The notes under the pieces: model-generated | Seen by the model: the letters and a program-made list of their open reading frames with translations, nothing else | What the model was told of the DNA's origin: nothing | The model's database searches: none | Position numbers and translations under genes: made by a program | Shown: piece after piece, positions 9,600 through 20,485 of the stretch | Position numbering within the stretch: position 1 is the first letter of the stretch | Layout: each line of letters begins with the position of its first letter | Origin: Rattus norvegicus | Taxonomy: Eukaryota > Chordata > Mammalia > Rodentia > Muridae | DNA length: 64,000 nucleotides | NCBI RefSeq assembly: GCF_036323735.1 | Contig: NC_086020.1 | Coordinates: 86,491,710 to 86,555,709 of the forward strand | Reading direction: 5' to 3'

Positions 9600-11580
9600 G
9601 CCTGTCTATAATTTACTTTTTCTTTATTCCTATGAAAAGCATTCCTATTCCCCTCTCCTTTCAACCCCTCACCTCCTCTCTCCCCTATGTCAACTGCTCC
9701 TACATGTCACTTCAGAATAGGGCCAGCCTCCTAGTGATATCAACGGAACAGTGCATAACAGGGTGTCATAAAACTAGGCATAAACCTTTATATCAAGACT
9801 GGACAAGTTAACCCATTAGGGAGGAAAGGTTCCAGAGCAGGAAAAAGAGCCAAAGACACCAGTTAGGCACTGTTAGTATTTTCCCAAAACATCCAAGCCT
9901 ATCATTCACAGCCTATATGCAGAGGGCTTAGTGCAAATCCATGCAGGATCCATGATTGTTACTTCCCTTCCGGTGCCCATAGGAGCTCTATTTCATTGCT
10001 TCAGTGGGCCTTGTTCTCATGGTGTCCTTGAACATCTGGCTCCAACAATCCTTCCTTGTCCAATTTCTTAGGATGCCTCAAGCTCCCCTAAATTTTGGGC
10101 GTGGTTATCTGCATGTGTTCCCAGGAGCAGTTGAAGGGAGCCTCTGTGATGAGTATTGGGCTATGCATTATATAAGAGTTTTTCCAGAATAACTTTTTTT
10201 TTTTGGGTCCATCCTACAATGGTTCAACCCTAGGTTTCTGAGTCATCCATTGTTTGCTTATTGGCCAAAATGACTATGTCAGGGATGGGATCCTTCTTTT
10301 GGCTTGGACTTAGTTTAGGCCACACCCACAAGCTCTAGGTCACCACTGCCCTGAATATCTTGCAGGGTAGACAGGGTCAAAAGTCTTTTGTCTGGGATGG
10401 TTTCCCAGTTTCACCACTGGAGACTAGACTGGTTACTCAAGATGATCTGTTCTGGCTCCAGATCCTGTGCATAAGCCTCCTATCCCCTCTGCCTTCCCTT
10501 ATTCTATACTGGTGTTCCCCTCCCCATCCACTCAATCTTACCACCCCTACCTCCAACATTCCCTTACACTGGTGGTCCAACCTTGGCAGTACCAAGGGCT
10601 TCTCCTTCCATTGGTGCCCAACAAGGCCATCCTCTGCTACATATGTAGTTGGAGCCATGGGTGAGTCCATGTATAGTCTTTGGGTAGTGGTTTAGTCACT
10701 GGAAGCTCTGGTTGGTTGGCATTGTTGTTCTTATGGGATTGCAAGCCCCTTCAGCTCTTTCAATCCTTTCTCTAATTCCTCTAACGGGGGTCCAGTTCTC
10801 AGTTCAGTGGTTTGCTGCTAGCATTTGCCTCTGTATTTGACATGCTCTGGCTGTGTCTCTCAGGAGACAGCTATATCTGATTCCGGTCAGCCTGCACTTC
10901 TTAGATTCATCATTCTTATTTAATTTTGGTGGCTCTCTATATATGGGCCACATGTGGAGCAGGCTCTGAATGACTGTTCCTTCAGTTTCAACTCCAAACT
11001 TTGCCTCCATATCCCCTCCTATGAGTATTTTTGTTTTCCCTTTTAATGAGGAGTGAGGCATCCACATTTTGGTCATCCTTGTTCTTGAGATTCTTGTGGT
11101 CTGTGGATTGTATCTTGGGTAATTCTAGATTTTGGGCTAATATCCACTTGTCAGTGAGTGCATACCATGTGTGTTTTTCTGTGATCGGGTTAACCTCACT
11201 CAGGATGATATTTTCTAGTTCAATCCAATTGCTTATGAATTTCATGAAGTCTTTGTTTTTGACAGCTGAGTAGTACACCATTGTATAGATGTAGCACATT
11301 TTTTGTATCCATTTCCTCTATTCTATCTATGTCCTTTCTAGCTTCTCTGTATTATAAATAAGTCTGCTATGAAAATAGTGAAGCATATGTCTTTGTTGTA
11401 TGTTGAAGCATCTTTTGGTTATATGCTCAGGAGAGGTATAGCTTGGTCCTCAGGTAGTTCAATGTCCAATTTTCCGAGGAACCTCCAGACTGATTTCCAG
11501 AGTGGTTTGTAATCCCACCAACAATGGAGGGGTGTCCTTCTTTCTCCACATCCTCACCAGCATCTGTTGTCACCTGAGTT
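9600..11580 (-). mobile_element. Old Lx-type L1: 3' UTR and ORF2 C-terminus
   Basis: A diverged minus-strand L1 3' part. The region about 9600-10350 matches the long 3' UTR of older murine L1 (Lx) elements. From about 10460 to 10985 it matches the part shared with younger rat L1 (C-rich tract, 'ccatgtatagtctttgggtagtgg'). From about 10988 to 11580 it matches the end of ORF2; the fragment at 11130-11299 keeps the WYIYTMEYYSA-like block as CYIYTMVYYSA. It is broken by many indels and stops at the Cys-rich motif region. Confidence 0.75.
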
Positions 11581-11587
11581 TTTTTTA

Positions 11588-12000
11588 ATCACAGCTGCGC
11601 CTGACTGCTCCTAGGTACCTGTGCCCAGAGGTAACAGATGGCACTAGGCTCTTTCCTGTTGTGTAGAGAGTATGAGCAGAGAGTAGTCTCCTCCGAGTTG
11701 AAAGGAGTATCTGCACTTTTGAGGGTCCAGCTCTCTCCTCCATGGGATTTAGGTGCAGGGAGCTGTGTGACTGGTTCAGTTCAGTTCTGGGCACAGACCA
11801 GAACCTGCAGGTTCCTGCCCCTGACTGCTTCTGTATTCTTCTATCCAGAGGCACTAATGCAATTTCATCTTGGGCCAGGGATGTGGGCAAAGGCGGGTAG
11901 ACGTGGTGGTCAGTACTGCGCTCTCAAGATTGTCTGCACTTCTGGGTGTTTAGCTCTCTCCCCCACTGATACTTTTCTTTATTGTAAGAGAAAGAGGTAC
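11588..12000 (-). mobile_element. Old L1 5' UTR fragment
   Basis: Resembles the L1 5' UTR blocks at 57283-58350 (for example 'gggcacagac', 'tttcctcttgggccagggatgtgggca'-type blocks). It joins directly to the ORF2 end at 11580, so either one L1 lost almost all coding sequence or two pieces were brought together. Confidence 0.65.
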
Positions 12001-12560
12001 TTTCAGCTGTGAAAAATTTTTGTTTAACGTTGAAACATCAGCATGCTCTAACAAATCTGTTCAATTTTGATGGAGTAGCTCTCTTTGCACAACACATTTT
12101 CTATTATTGCCAATGGAGAAAGGTGGAGTGCACAGTAGAAATGCTAACAAGTGATTTCTTTCATCTTGTTCTTGACTATAACACTGGAGTTTTCACAAAA
12201 GGTATGGTGTTCTACTTGTTGGTATCTCTCTGTTTCTTCTTTCATCAGTGTTGTTACCTATGTTGTGATTTTATCAATTACACATCAATTTGTATTGTCC
12301 CTTCCCCCTCTGGAAAATCATAGGCCTTCACATATATTTGTATTTTGAAAATTTATTGTATTATCTAATGACATTCTTCAGTTTTTGCTTGGCCACATCC
12401 ATGAAGAGTTTTAGTTTTTGATCTTTGCAGATCTCTTTTCATGTGTTGACATATCTGTGTTTTCCAGCTGTTTTCTTGTTGGGTGTTTGATACTTAAGTG
12501 ATTGATATAGGTACCATATTGGTCTTGACTGTTTAAAACCTTTTAAAGTATATTATTCTC
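12001..12560. other. No gene seen; part resembles 32240-32430
   Basis: Intronic AT-rich sequence. The stretch 12420-12545 resembles 32320-32430 in the same orientation ('tacttaagtgattgatat' against 'tacttaagtgactgatat'), so it is probably an old unnamed interspersed repeat rather than unique DNA. Confidence 0.4.
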
Positions 12561-12569
12561 TCTTTGTCC

Positions 12570-12775
12570 TAGTTAGCTTTGGCTGTCATTATGGCATAAC
12601 CTAGAGTCAGCTCAAGGAGAATCAATTGTGGGCATGCCCGCAGGAGAATGGCTTGTTTCTATGTCTTTGAGCCATGTTGCTGATTGATGATTGATATAGG
12701 ATGGGTCTTCTACTTTGGGTAGCAGTATCCCTAAGCAAGTGTGCCTGGGGTGGATAAGACTATGTGACTAATAAA
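12570..12775 (+). repeat. Rodent interspersed repeat (URR1-like), old
   Basis: Contains 'cctagttagctttggctgtc' followed by a 'tgattgatgattgatatagga' block, reminiscent of the common rodent non-autonomous DNA repeat URR1. The family name is from memory and uncertain. Confidence 0.4.
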
Positions 12776-12799
12776 CAATGAACAGTAAACAATGTTTCT

Positions 12800-13122
12800 G
12801 TTTAACTTAGGGTTTACTGCTGTGAATCAACACCATGACCAAGGCAACTCTTTTAATGTCAGCCTCTAATTGAGCCAGGACTAGAGGTTCAAATGTTCAG
12901 TCCATTATTGTCAAGGTGTAATCTGGTAGCATCCAGGCAGGCATGATGCAGGAGGAGACTAGTTCTACATTTTCATCTGAATGCAGCTAGAAGACTGGCT
13001 TCCAGACAGTTAAGACAAGGGTCTTAAAGCCCATGCCTACATTTACATACCTACTCCAACAAGACCACACCTTCTAATAGTGCCATTTCCTGGATCAAAC
13101 ACATGAACACCATCACAGTTTC
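12800..13122 (-). repeat. Common rodent interspersed repeat
   Basis: Contains blocks I know as a frequent rodent repeat: 'caccatgaccaaggcaactc', 'tccattattgtcaaggtg', 'catccaggcaggcatg', 'cctactccaacaagaccaca'. I cannot fix the family name. Other repeats with a related terminal block occur near 30505-30660. Confidence 0.55.
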
Positions 13123-13500
13123 CCTCTTTGTTTTTTTCTTAGATTTCTTCCATGAATTTGTATCCTAAGCTTCCACAGTGATGGATTGTGGTCTGACAGT
13201 GTCATTAACTTAGATGCTTTTAGGTAAAGATTTAATCACAATAGCAGAAGTATATTAAAACAGAAAAAGATATCATAAATGATTTTCCTGCTGGGAAGAT
13301 CATATGGTCTTTGGAGGAGTGTAGAAGATATCAGAACTTTATATGGCAAAATCCATCAGGACCTGTATACAGAGCTTAATCAGTTAATCTGTAAGGCCAA
13401 GAAATTGCTGAGCATTGTGCATTCAGGGGAGGGTGAGCTTACAAGATTTCAATGGGAAATTGACCCTATGAAATATTCAGCTAGAGGTCTTTTGTGTGAT
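13123..13500. other. Unrecognised stretch with a short open frame
   Basis: A frame from 13279 stays open to about 13500 (roughly 73 codons) before entering an L1 fragment. It has no start context or domain I recognise, so I do not call a gene; an old retroelement or pseudogene piece is possible. Confidence 0.35.
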
Positions 13501-13827
13501 TTTTTTTTTCCGTCTTTATTATCTTATTTACATTTCAATTGTTATTCCCTTTCCCGGTTTCCAGCCAACATCCCCCTAAGCCTCCCCCTCCCCTGCTGTA
13601 TGGGTGTTCCCCTCCCCATCCTCCCCCCATTACCGCCCACATGGTATTGGTACAGAGACAGACAGATAGACCAGTGGAATAGAATTGAAGACCAAGAAAT
13701 GAACCTACACACCTATGGTCACTTGATTTTTGACAAAGGAGCCAAAACCATCCAATGGAAAAATGAGAGCATTTTCAGCAAATGGTGCTGGTTCAACTGG
13801 AGGTCAGCATGTAGAAGAATGCAGCTT
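13501..13827 (-). mobile_element. Short L1 with 5' inversion (twin priming)
   Basis: 13501-13640 is the 3' end of a minus-strand L1 (T run, then the C-rich polypurine-complement tract). At about 13642 it switches abruptly to plus-strand ORF2 sequence (AWYWYRDRQIDQWNRIED-type block), ending at 13827. A minus-strand 3' end joined to an inverted upstream segment is the product expected from twin priming. Possible imperfect TSD: 'cagctagaggtc' at about 13480 and 'cagctttaggcc' at about 13823. Confidence 0.8.
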
Positions 13828-14711
13828 TAGGCCATAAAATCCCTTGGGTCTTGGGTAGAATGTTTAGAAATTATTTCACCAAGACATGCTTCTTCCCTTC
13901 AGCACCTTCTGGTACACTTTCATTGCTGAAACCTATTTTTCCTGATTTCTTATACTTCTATGTTCATCTTTATTTCTTTTTTTTTTCATTTTATTTTTTT
14001 TATTAACTTGAGTATTTCTTATATACATTTCGAGTGTTATTCCCTTTCCCGGTATCCGGGCAAACATCCCCCTCCCCCCTCCCCTTCCGTATGGGTGTTC
14101 CCCTCCCAACCCTCCCCCCATTGCCGCCCTCCCCCCCATAGTCTAGTTCACTGGGGGTTCAGTCTTAGCAGGACCCAGGGCTTCCCCTTCCACTGGTGCT
14201 CTTACTAGGATATTCATTGCTACCTATGGGGTCAGAGTCCAGGGTCAGTCCATGTATAGTCTTTAGGTAGTGGCTTAGTCCCTGGAAGCTCTGGTTGCTT
14301 GACATTGTTGTACATATGGGGTCTCGAGCCCCTTCAAGCTCTTCCAGTTCTTTCTCTGATTCCTTCAACGGGGAACCTATTCTCAGTTCAGTGGTTTGCT
14401 GCTGGCATTCGCCTCTGTATTTGCTGTATTCTGGCTGTGTCTCTCAGGAGCGATCTACATCCGGCTCCTGTCAGTCTGCACTTCTTTGCTTCATCCATCT
14501 TGTCTAATTGGGTGGCTGTATATGTATGGGCCACATGTGGGGCAGGCTCTGAATGGGTGTTCCTTCAGTCTCTGTTTTAATCTTTGCCTCTCCCTTCCCT
14601 GTCAAGGGTATTCTTTTTCCTCATTTAAAGAAGGAGTGAAGCATTCACATTTTGATCATCCGTCTTGAGTTTCGTTTGTTCTAGGGATCTAGGGTAATTC
14701 AAGCATTTGGG

Positions 14712-17700
14712 CTAATAGCCACTTATCAATGAGTGCATACCATGTATGTCTTTCTGTGATTGGGTTAGCTCACTCAGGATGATATTTTCCAGTTCCAACC
14801 ATTTGCCTACGAATTTCATAAACTCGTTGTTTTTGATAGCTGAGTAATATTCCATTGTGTAGATGTACCACATTTTCTGTATCCATTCCTCTGTTGAAGG
14901 GCATCTGGGTTCTTTCCATTTTCTGGCTATTATAAATAAGGCTGCGATGAACATAGTGGAGCACGTGTCTCTTTTATATGTTGAGGCATCTTTTGGGTAT
15001 ATGCCCAAGAGAGGTATAGCTGGATCCTCAGGCAGTTCAATGTCCAGTTTTCTGAGGAACCTCCAGACTGATTTCCAGAATGGTTGTACCAGTCTGCAAT
15101 CCCACCAACAATGGAGGAGTGTTCCTCTTTCTCCACATCCTCGCCAGCATCTGCTGTCACCTGAGTTTTTGATCTTAGCCATTCTCACTGGTGTGAGGTG
15201 AAATCTCAGGGTTGTTTTGATTTGCATTTCCCTTATGACTAAAGATGTTGAACATTTCTTTAGGTGTTTCTCAGCCATTCGGCATTCCTCAGCTGTGAAT
15301 TCTTTGTTTAGCTCTGAACCCCATTTTTTAATAGGGTTATTTGTTTCCCTGCGGTCTAACTTCTTGAGTTCTTTGTATATTTTGGATATAAGGCCTCTAT
15401 CTGTTGTAGGATTGGTAAAGATCTTTTCCCAATCTGTTGGTTGCCGTTTTGTCCTAACCACAGTGTCCTTTGCCTTACAGAAGCTTTGCAGTTTTATGAG
15501 ATCCCATTTGTCGATTCTTGATCTTAGAGCATAAGCCATTGGTGTTTTGTTCAGGAAATTTCTTCCAGTGCCCATGTGTTCCAGATGCTTCCCTAGTTTT
15601 TCTTCTATTAGTTTGAGTGTGTCTGGTTTGATGTGGAGGTCCTTGATCCACTTGGACTTAAGCTTTGTACAGGGTGATAAGCATGGATCGATCTGCATTC
15701 TTCTACATGTTGCCCTCCAGTTGAACCAGCACCATTTGCTGAAAATGCTATCTTTTTTCCATTGGATGGTTTTGGCTCCTTTGTCAAAAATCAAGTGACC
15801 ATAGGTGTGTGGGTTCATTTCTGGGTCTTCAATTCTATTCCATTGGTCTATCTGTCTGTCTCTGTACCAATACCATGCAGTTTTTATCACTATTGCTCTG
15901 TAATACTGCTTGAGTTCAGGGATAGTGATTCCCCCTGAAGTCCTTTTATTGTTGAGGATAGCTTTAGCTATCCTGGGTTTTTTGTTATTCCAGATGAATT
16001 TGCAAATTGTTCTGTCTAACTCTTTGAAGAATTGGATTGGTATTTTGATGGGGATTGCATTGAATCTGTAGATTGCTTTTGGTAAAATGGCCATTTTTAC
16101 TATATTAATCCTGCCAATCCATGAGCATGGGAGATCTTTCCATCTTCTGAGGTCTTCTTCAATTTCTTTCCTCAGTGTCTTGAAGTTCTTATTGTACAGA
16201 TCTTTTACTTGCTTGGTTAAAGTCACACTGAGGTACTTTATATTATTTGGGTCTATTATGAAGGGTGTCGTTTCCCTAATTTCTTTCTCGGCTTGTTTCT
16301 CTTTTGTATAGAGGAAGGCAACTGATTTATTTGAGTTAATTTTATACCCAGCCACTTTGCTGAAGTTGTTTATCAGCTTTAGTAGTTCTCTGGTGGAACT
16401 TTTGGGATCATTTAAATATACTATCATATCATCTGCAAATAGTGATATTTTGACCTCTTCTTTTCCGATCTGTATCCCCTTGATCTCCTTTTGTTGTCTG
16501 ATTGCTCTGGCTAGAACTTCAAGAACTATATTGAATAAGTAGGGAGAGAGTGGGCAGCCTTGTCTAGTCCCTGATTTTAGTGGGATTGCTTCAAGTTTCT
16601 CTCCATTTAGTTTAATGTTAGCAACTGGTTTGCTGTATATGGCTTTTACTATGTTTAGGTATGGGCCTTGAATTCCTATTCTTTCCAGGACTTTTATCAT
16701 GAAGGGGTGTTGAATTTTGTCAAATGCTTTCTCAGCATCTAATGAAATGATCATGTGGTTCTGTTCTTTCAGTTTGTTTATATAATGGATCACGTTGATG
16801 GTTTTCCGTATAGTAAACTATCCCTGCATGCCTGGGATGAAGCCTACTTGATCATGGTGGATGATTGTTTTGATGTGCTCTTGAATTCGGTTTGCCAGAA
16901 TTTTGTTGAGTATTTTTGCGTCGATATTCATAAGGGAAATTGGTCTGAAGTTCTCTTTCTTTGTTGGGTCTTTGTGTGGTTTAGAATAAGAGTAATTGTG
17001 GCTTCGTAGAAGGTATTCAGTAGTGCTCCATCTGTTTCAATTTTGTGGAATAGTTTGGATAATATTGGTATGAGGTCTTCTATGAAGGTTTGATAGAATT
17101 CTGCACTAAACCCGTCTGGACCTGGGCTCTTCTTGGTTGGGAGACCTTTAATGACTGCTTCTATTTCCTTAGGAGTTATGGGGTTGTTTAACTGGTTTAT
17201 CTGTTCCTGATTTAACTTCGATACCTGGTATCTGTCTAGGAAATTGTCCATTTCCTGAAGATTTTCAAGTTTTGTTGAATATAGGTTTTTATAGTAAGAT
17301 CTGATGATTTTTTGAATTTCCTCTGAATCTGTAGTTATGTCTCCCTTTTCGTTTCTGATTTTGTTAATTTGGACGCACTCTCTGTGTCCTCTCGTTAGTC
17401 TGGCTAAGGGTTTATCTATCTTGTTGATTTTCTCAAAGAACCAACTTTTGGTTCTGTTGATTCTTTCTATGGTCCTTTTTGTTTCTACTTGGTTGATTTC
17501 AGCTCTTAGTTTGATTATTTCCTGCCTTCTACTCCTCCTGGGTGTATTTGCTTCTTTTTGTTGTAGAGCTTTTAGGTGTGCTGTCAAGCTGCTGACATAT
17601 GCTCTTTCCTGTTTCTTTCTGCAGGCACTCAGCGCTATGAGTTTTCCTCTTAGCACAGCTTTCATTGTGTCCCATAAGTTTGGGTATGTTGTACCTTCAT

Positions 17701-18541
17701 TTTCATTAAATTCTAAAAAGTTTTTAATTTCTTTCTTTATTTCTTCCTTGACCAGGTTATCATTGAGTAGAGCATTGTTCAATTTCCACGTATATGTGGG
17801 CATTCTTCCCTTATTGTTATTGAAGACCAGTTTTAGGCCGTGGTGGTCCGATAGCACGCATGGGATTATTTCTATCTTTCTGTACCTGTTGAGGCCCGTT
17901 TTTTGACCAATTATATGGTCAATTTTGGAGAAAATACCATGAGGAGCTGAGAAGAAGGTATATCCTTTTGCTTTAGGATAGAATGTTCTATAAATATCCG
18001 TTAAGTCCATTTGGCTCATGACTTCTCTTATTCTGTCGACATCACTGTTTAATTTCTGTTTCCATGATCTGTCCATTGATGAGAGTGGGGTGTTGAAATC
18101 TCCCACTATTATTGTGTGAGGTGCAATGTGTGTTTTGAGCTTTAGTAAGGTTTCTTTTATGTATGTAGGTGCCCTTGTATTTGGGGCATAGATATTTAGG
18201 ATTGAGAGTTCATCTTGGTGGATTTTTCCTTTGATGAATATGAAGTGTCCTTCCTTATCTTTTTTGATGACTTTTAGTTGAAAATTGATTTTATTTGATA
18301 TTAGAATGGCTACTCCAGCTTGCTTCTTCTTACCATTTATTTGCTTGGAAAGTTGTTTTCCAGCCTTTCCCTGTGAGGTAGTGTCTGTCTTTGTCTCTGA
18401 GGTGTGTTTCCTGTAGCAGCAGAATGCAGGGTCCTCGTTGCGTATCCAGTTTGTTAATCTATTTCTTTTTATTGGGGAGTTGAGGCCATTGATGTTGAGA
18501 GATATTAAGGAAGAGTGACTATTGCTTCCCGTTATATTCAT
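14712..18541 (-). pseudogene. L1-B ORF2, broken by nonsense and frameshift
   Basis: Same length and organisation as the intact ORF2 of L1-A, from the ATG at 18539-18541. Lesions seen by comparison with L1-A: a lost base near 16982-16990 that shifts frame within the early RT region; a Trp-to-stop change (minus TAG at 16818-16820); and in the endonuclease a base deletion near 18416 followed by an insertion near 18337, which rewrites about 30 residues and removes the QETH glutamate. Downstream RT with FADD and the Cys-rich tail remain open as a 693-codon frame. It cannot encode a working ORF2p. Confidence 0.92.
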
Positions 18542-18600
18542 ATTTGGATGTGAGGTTATGTTTGTGTGCTTTCACTCTCTTTGTTTTGTTGCCAAGATGA

Positions 18601-19697
18601 TTAGTTTCTTGCTTCTTCTAGGGTATAGCTTGCCTCCTTATGTTGGGCTTTACCCTTTATTATCCTTTGTAGTGCTGGATTTGTAGAAAGATATTGTGTA
18701 AATTTGGTTTTGTCATGGAATATCTTGGTTTCTCCATCTATGTTAATTGAGAGTTTTGCAGGATACAGTAACCTGGGCTGGCATTTGTGTTCTCTTAGGG
18801 TCTGTATGACATCAGTCCAGGATCTTCTGGCCTTCATAGTTTCTGGCGAGAAGTCTGGTGTGATTCTGATAGGTCTGCCTTTATATGTTACTTGACCTTT
18901 TTCCCTTACTGCTTTTAATATTCTTTCTTTATTTTGTGCGTTTGGTGTTTTGACAATTATGTGACGGGAGGTGTTTCTTTTCTGGTCCAATCCATTTGGA
19001 GTTCTGTAGGCTTCTTGTATGTCTATGGGTATCTCTTTTTTTAGGTTAGGGAAGTTTTCTTCTATGATTTTGTTGAAGATATTTACTGGTCCTTTGAGCT
19101 GAGAGTCTTCACTCTCTTCTATACCTATTATCCTTAGGTTTGATCTTCTCATTGAGTCCTGGATTCCTGTATGCTTTGGACCAGTAGCTTTTTCCGCTTT
19201 ACATTATCTTTGACAGTTGAGTCAATGATTTCTATGGAATCTTCTGCTCCTGAGATTCTCTCTTCCATCTCTTGTATTCTGTTGGTGAAGCTTGTATCTA
19301 CATCTCCTTGTGTCTTCTTTTGGTTTTCTATATCCAGGGTTGTTTCCATGTGTTCTTTCTTGATTGCTTCTATTTACATTTTTAATTCCTTCAACTGTTT
19401 GATTGTGTTTTCCTGGAATTCTTTCAGGGATTTTTGCGATTCTTTCAGGGATGTTTGCGATTCCTCTCTGTAGGCTTCTACTTGTTTATTAATGTTTTCC
19501 TGTGTTTCCCTAAGGGAGTTCTTCACGTCTTTCTTGAAGTCCTCCAGCATCATGATCAAATATGATTTTGAAACTAGATCTTGCTTTTCTGGTGTGTTTG
19601 GATATTCCATGTTTGTTTTGGTGGGAGAATTGGGCTCTGATGATGCCATGTAGTCTTGGTTTCTGTTGCTTGGGTTCCTGCGCTTGCCTCTCGCCAT
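18601..19697 (-). pseudogene. L1-B ORF1, nonsense and frameshift
   Basis: Begins MARGKRRN at 19697. The coiled-coil part ends at a premature stop at 19374-19376 (a GAA-type codon changed to TAA compared with L1-A). The frame then continues but is shifted again near 19163, where one T is missing relative to L1-A (a 'ggattcc' against 'ggatttcc'). The C-terminal RNA-binding part is open from 19152 to 18601. The homopolymer that breaks ORF1 of L1-A is normal here. Confidence 0.9.
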
Positions 19698-20397
19698 CAG
19701 ATTATCTCTAGTGTTACTTTGTTCTGCTATTTCTGACAGTGGCTAGACTGTCCTATAAGCCTGTGTGTCAGGAGTGCTGTAGACCTGTTTTCCTCTCTTT
19801 CAGTCAGTTATGGCGACAGAGTGTTCTGCTTTCGGGCGTGTAGTTTTTCCTCTCTACAGGTCTTCAGCTGTTCCTGTGGGCCTGTGTCTTGAGTTCACCA
19901 GGCAGCTTTCTTGCAGCAGAAAAGTTGGTCTTACCTGTGGTCCCGAGGCTCAAGTTCGCTCGTGGGGTGCTGCCCACGGGCTCTCTGCAGGCGCAGCAAC
20001 CAGGAAGATATGCGCCGCCCCTTCCGGGAGCTTCAGTGCACCAGGGTTCCAGATGGCCTTTGTTGTTTTCCTCTGGCGTCCGAGATGTGTGTGCAGAGAG
20101 CAGTCTCTTCTGGTTTCCCAGGCTTGTCTGCCTCTCTGAAGGTTTAGCTCTCCCTCCCACGGGATTTGGGTGCAGATAACTGTTTATCTGGTCTGTTTCC
20201 CTCAGGTTCCCGCGGTGTCTCAGGCAGGGGTCCTGCTGCTCCTGGGCCCTCCCCCACGGGAGCCCAGAGGCCTTATACAGTTTCCTCTTGGGCCAGGGAT
20301 GTGGGCAGGGGTGGGCAGTGTTGGTGGTCTCTTCCGCTCTGCAGCCTCAGGAGTGCCCACTTGACCAGGCGGTTGGGTCTCTCTCTCACGGGGTCTG
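19698..20397 (-). promoter_or_regulatory. L1-B 5' UTR with one promoter monomer
   Basis: Matches the 5' UTR blocks of the other L1 copies here (6772-7084, 56110-56820). It is richer in G and C than the surroundings, as is usual for rodent L1 promoter monomers, and reaches the 'ctctctctcacgggg' block that closes a monomer. On the minus strand it would drive transcription away from the ZNF exons. Confidence 0.7.
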
Positions 20398-20485
20398 TAA
20401 ATACACAGAGATCTTAACATCAGCCTCCACCGTCTTGCCACGGCTTCTCTCTCCCTCCTGTCTCTTCCTGTTCTAGTCTCTTCCT
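20398..20485 (-). mobile_element. Small LTR-like fragment between two L1s
   Basis: The block 'gatcttaacatcagcctcc' and what follows resemble 52463-52545, the body of an LTR in another ERV in this window, in the same orientation. It lies exactly between the 5' end of L1-B and the 3'-truncated L1-E. Confidence 0.5.

Larger units (their letters stand above)
13977..20397 (-). mobile_element. L1-B: near full-length rat-type LINE-1, mutated
   Basis: An antisense L1 of about 6.4 kb: A-rich tail (T runs 13977-14005), 3' UTR, ORF2 (18541-14712), ORF1 (19697-18601), and a 5' UTR of about 700 bp (19698-20397) holding a full monomer. Nearly identical to L1-A over shared regions. No convincing TSD: the left flank does not recur at 20398, where a small LTR-like piece begins, so the 5' boundary may have been altered after insertion. 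Confidence 0.92.
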
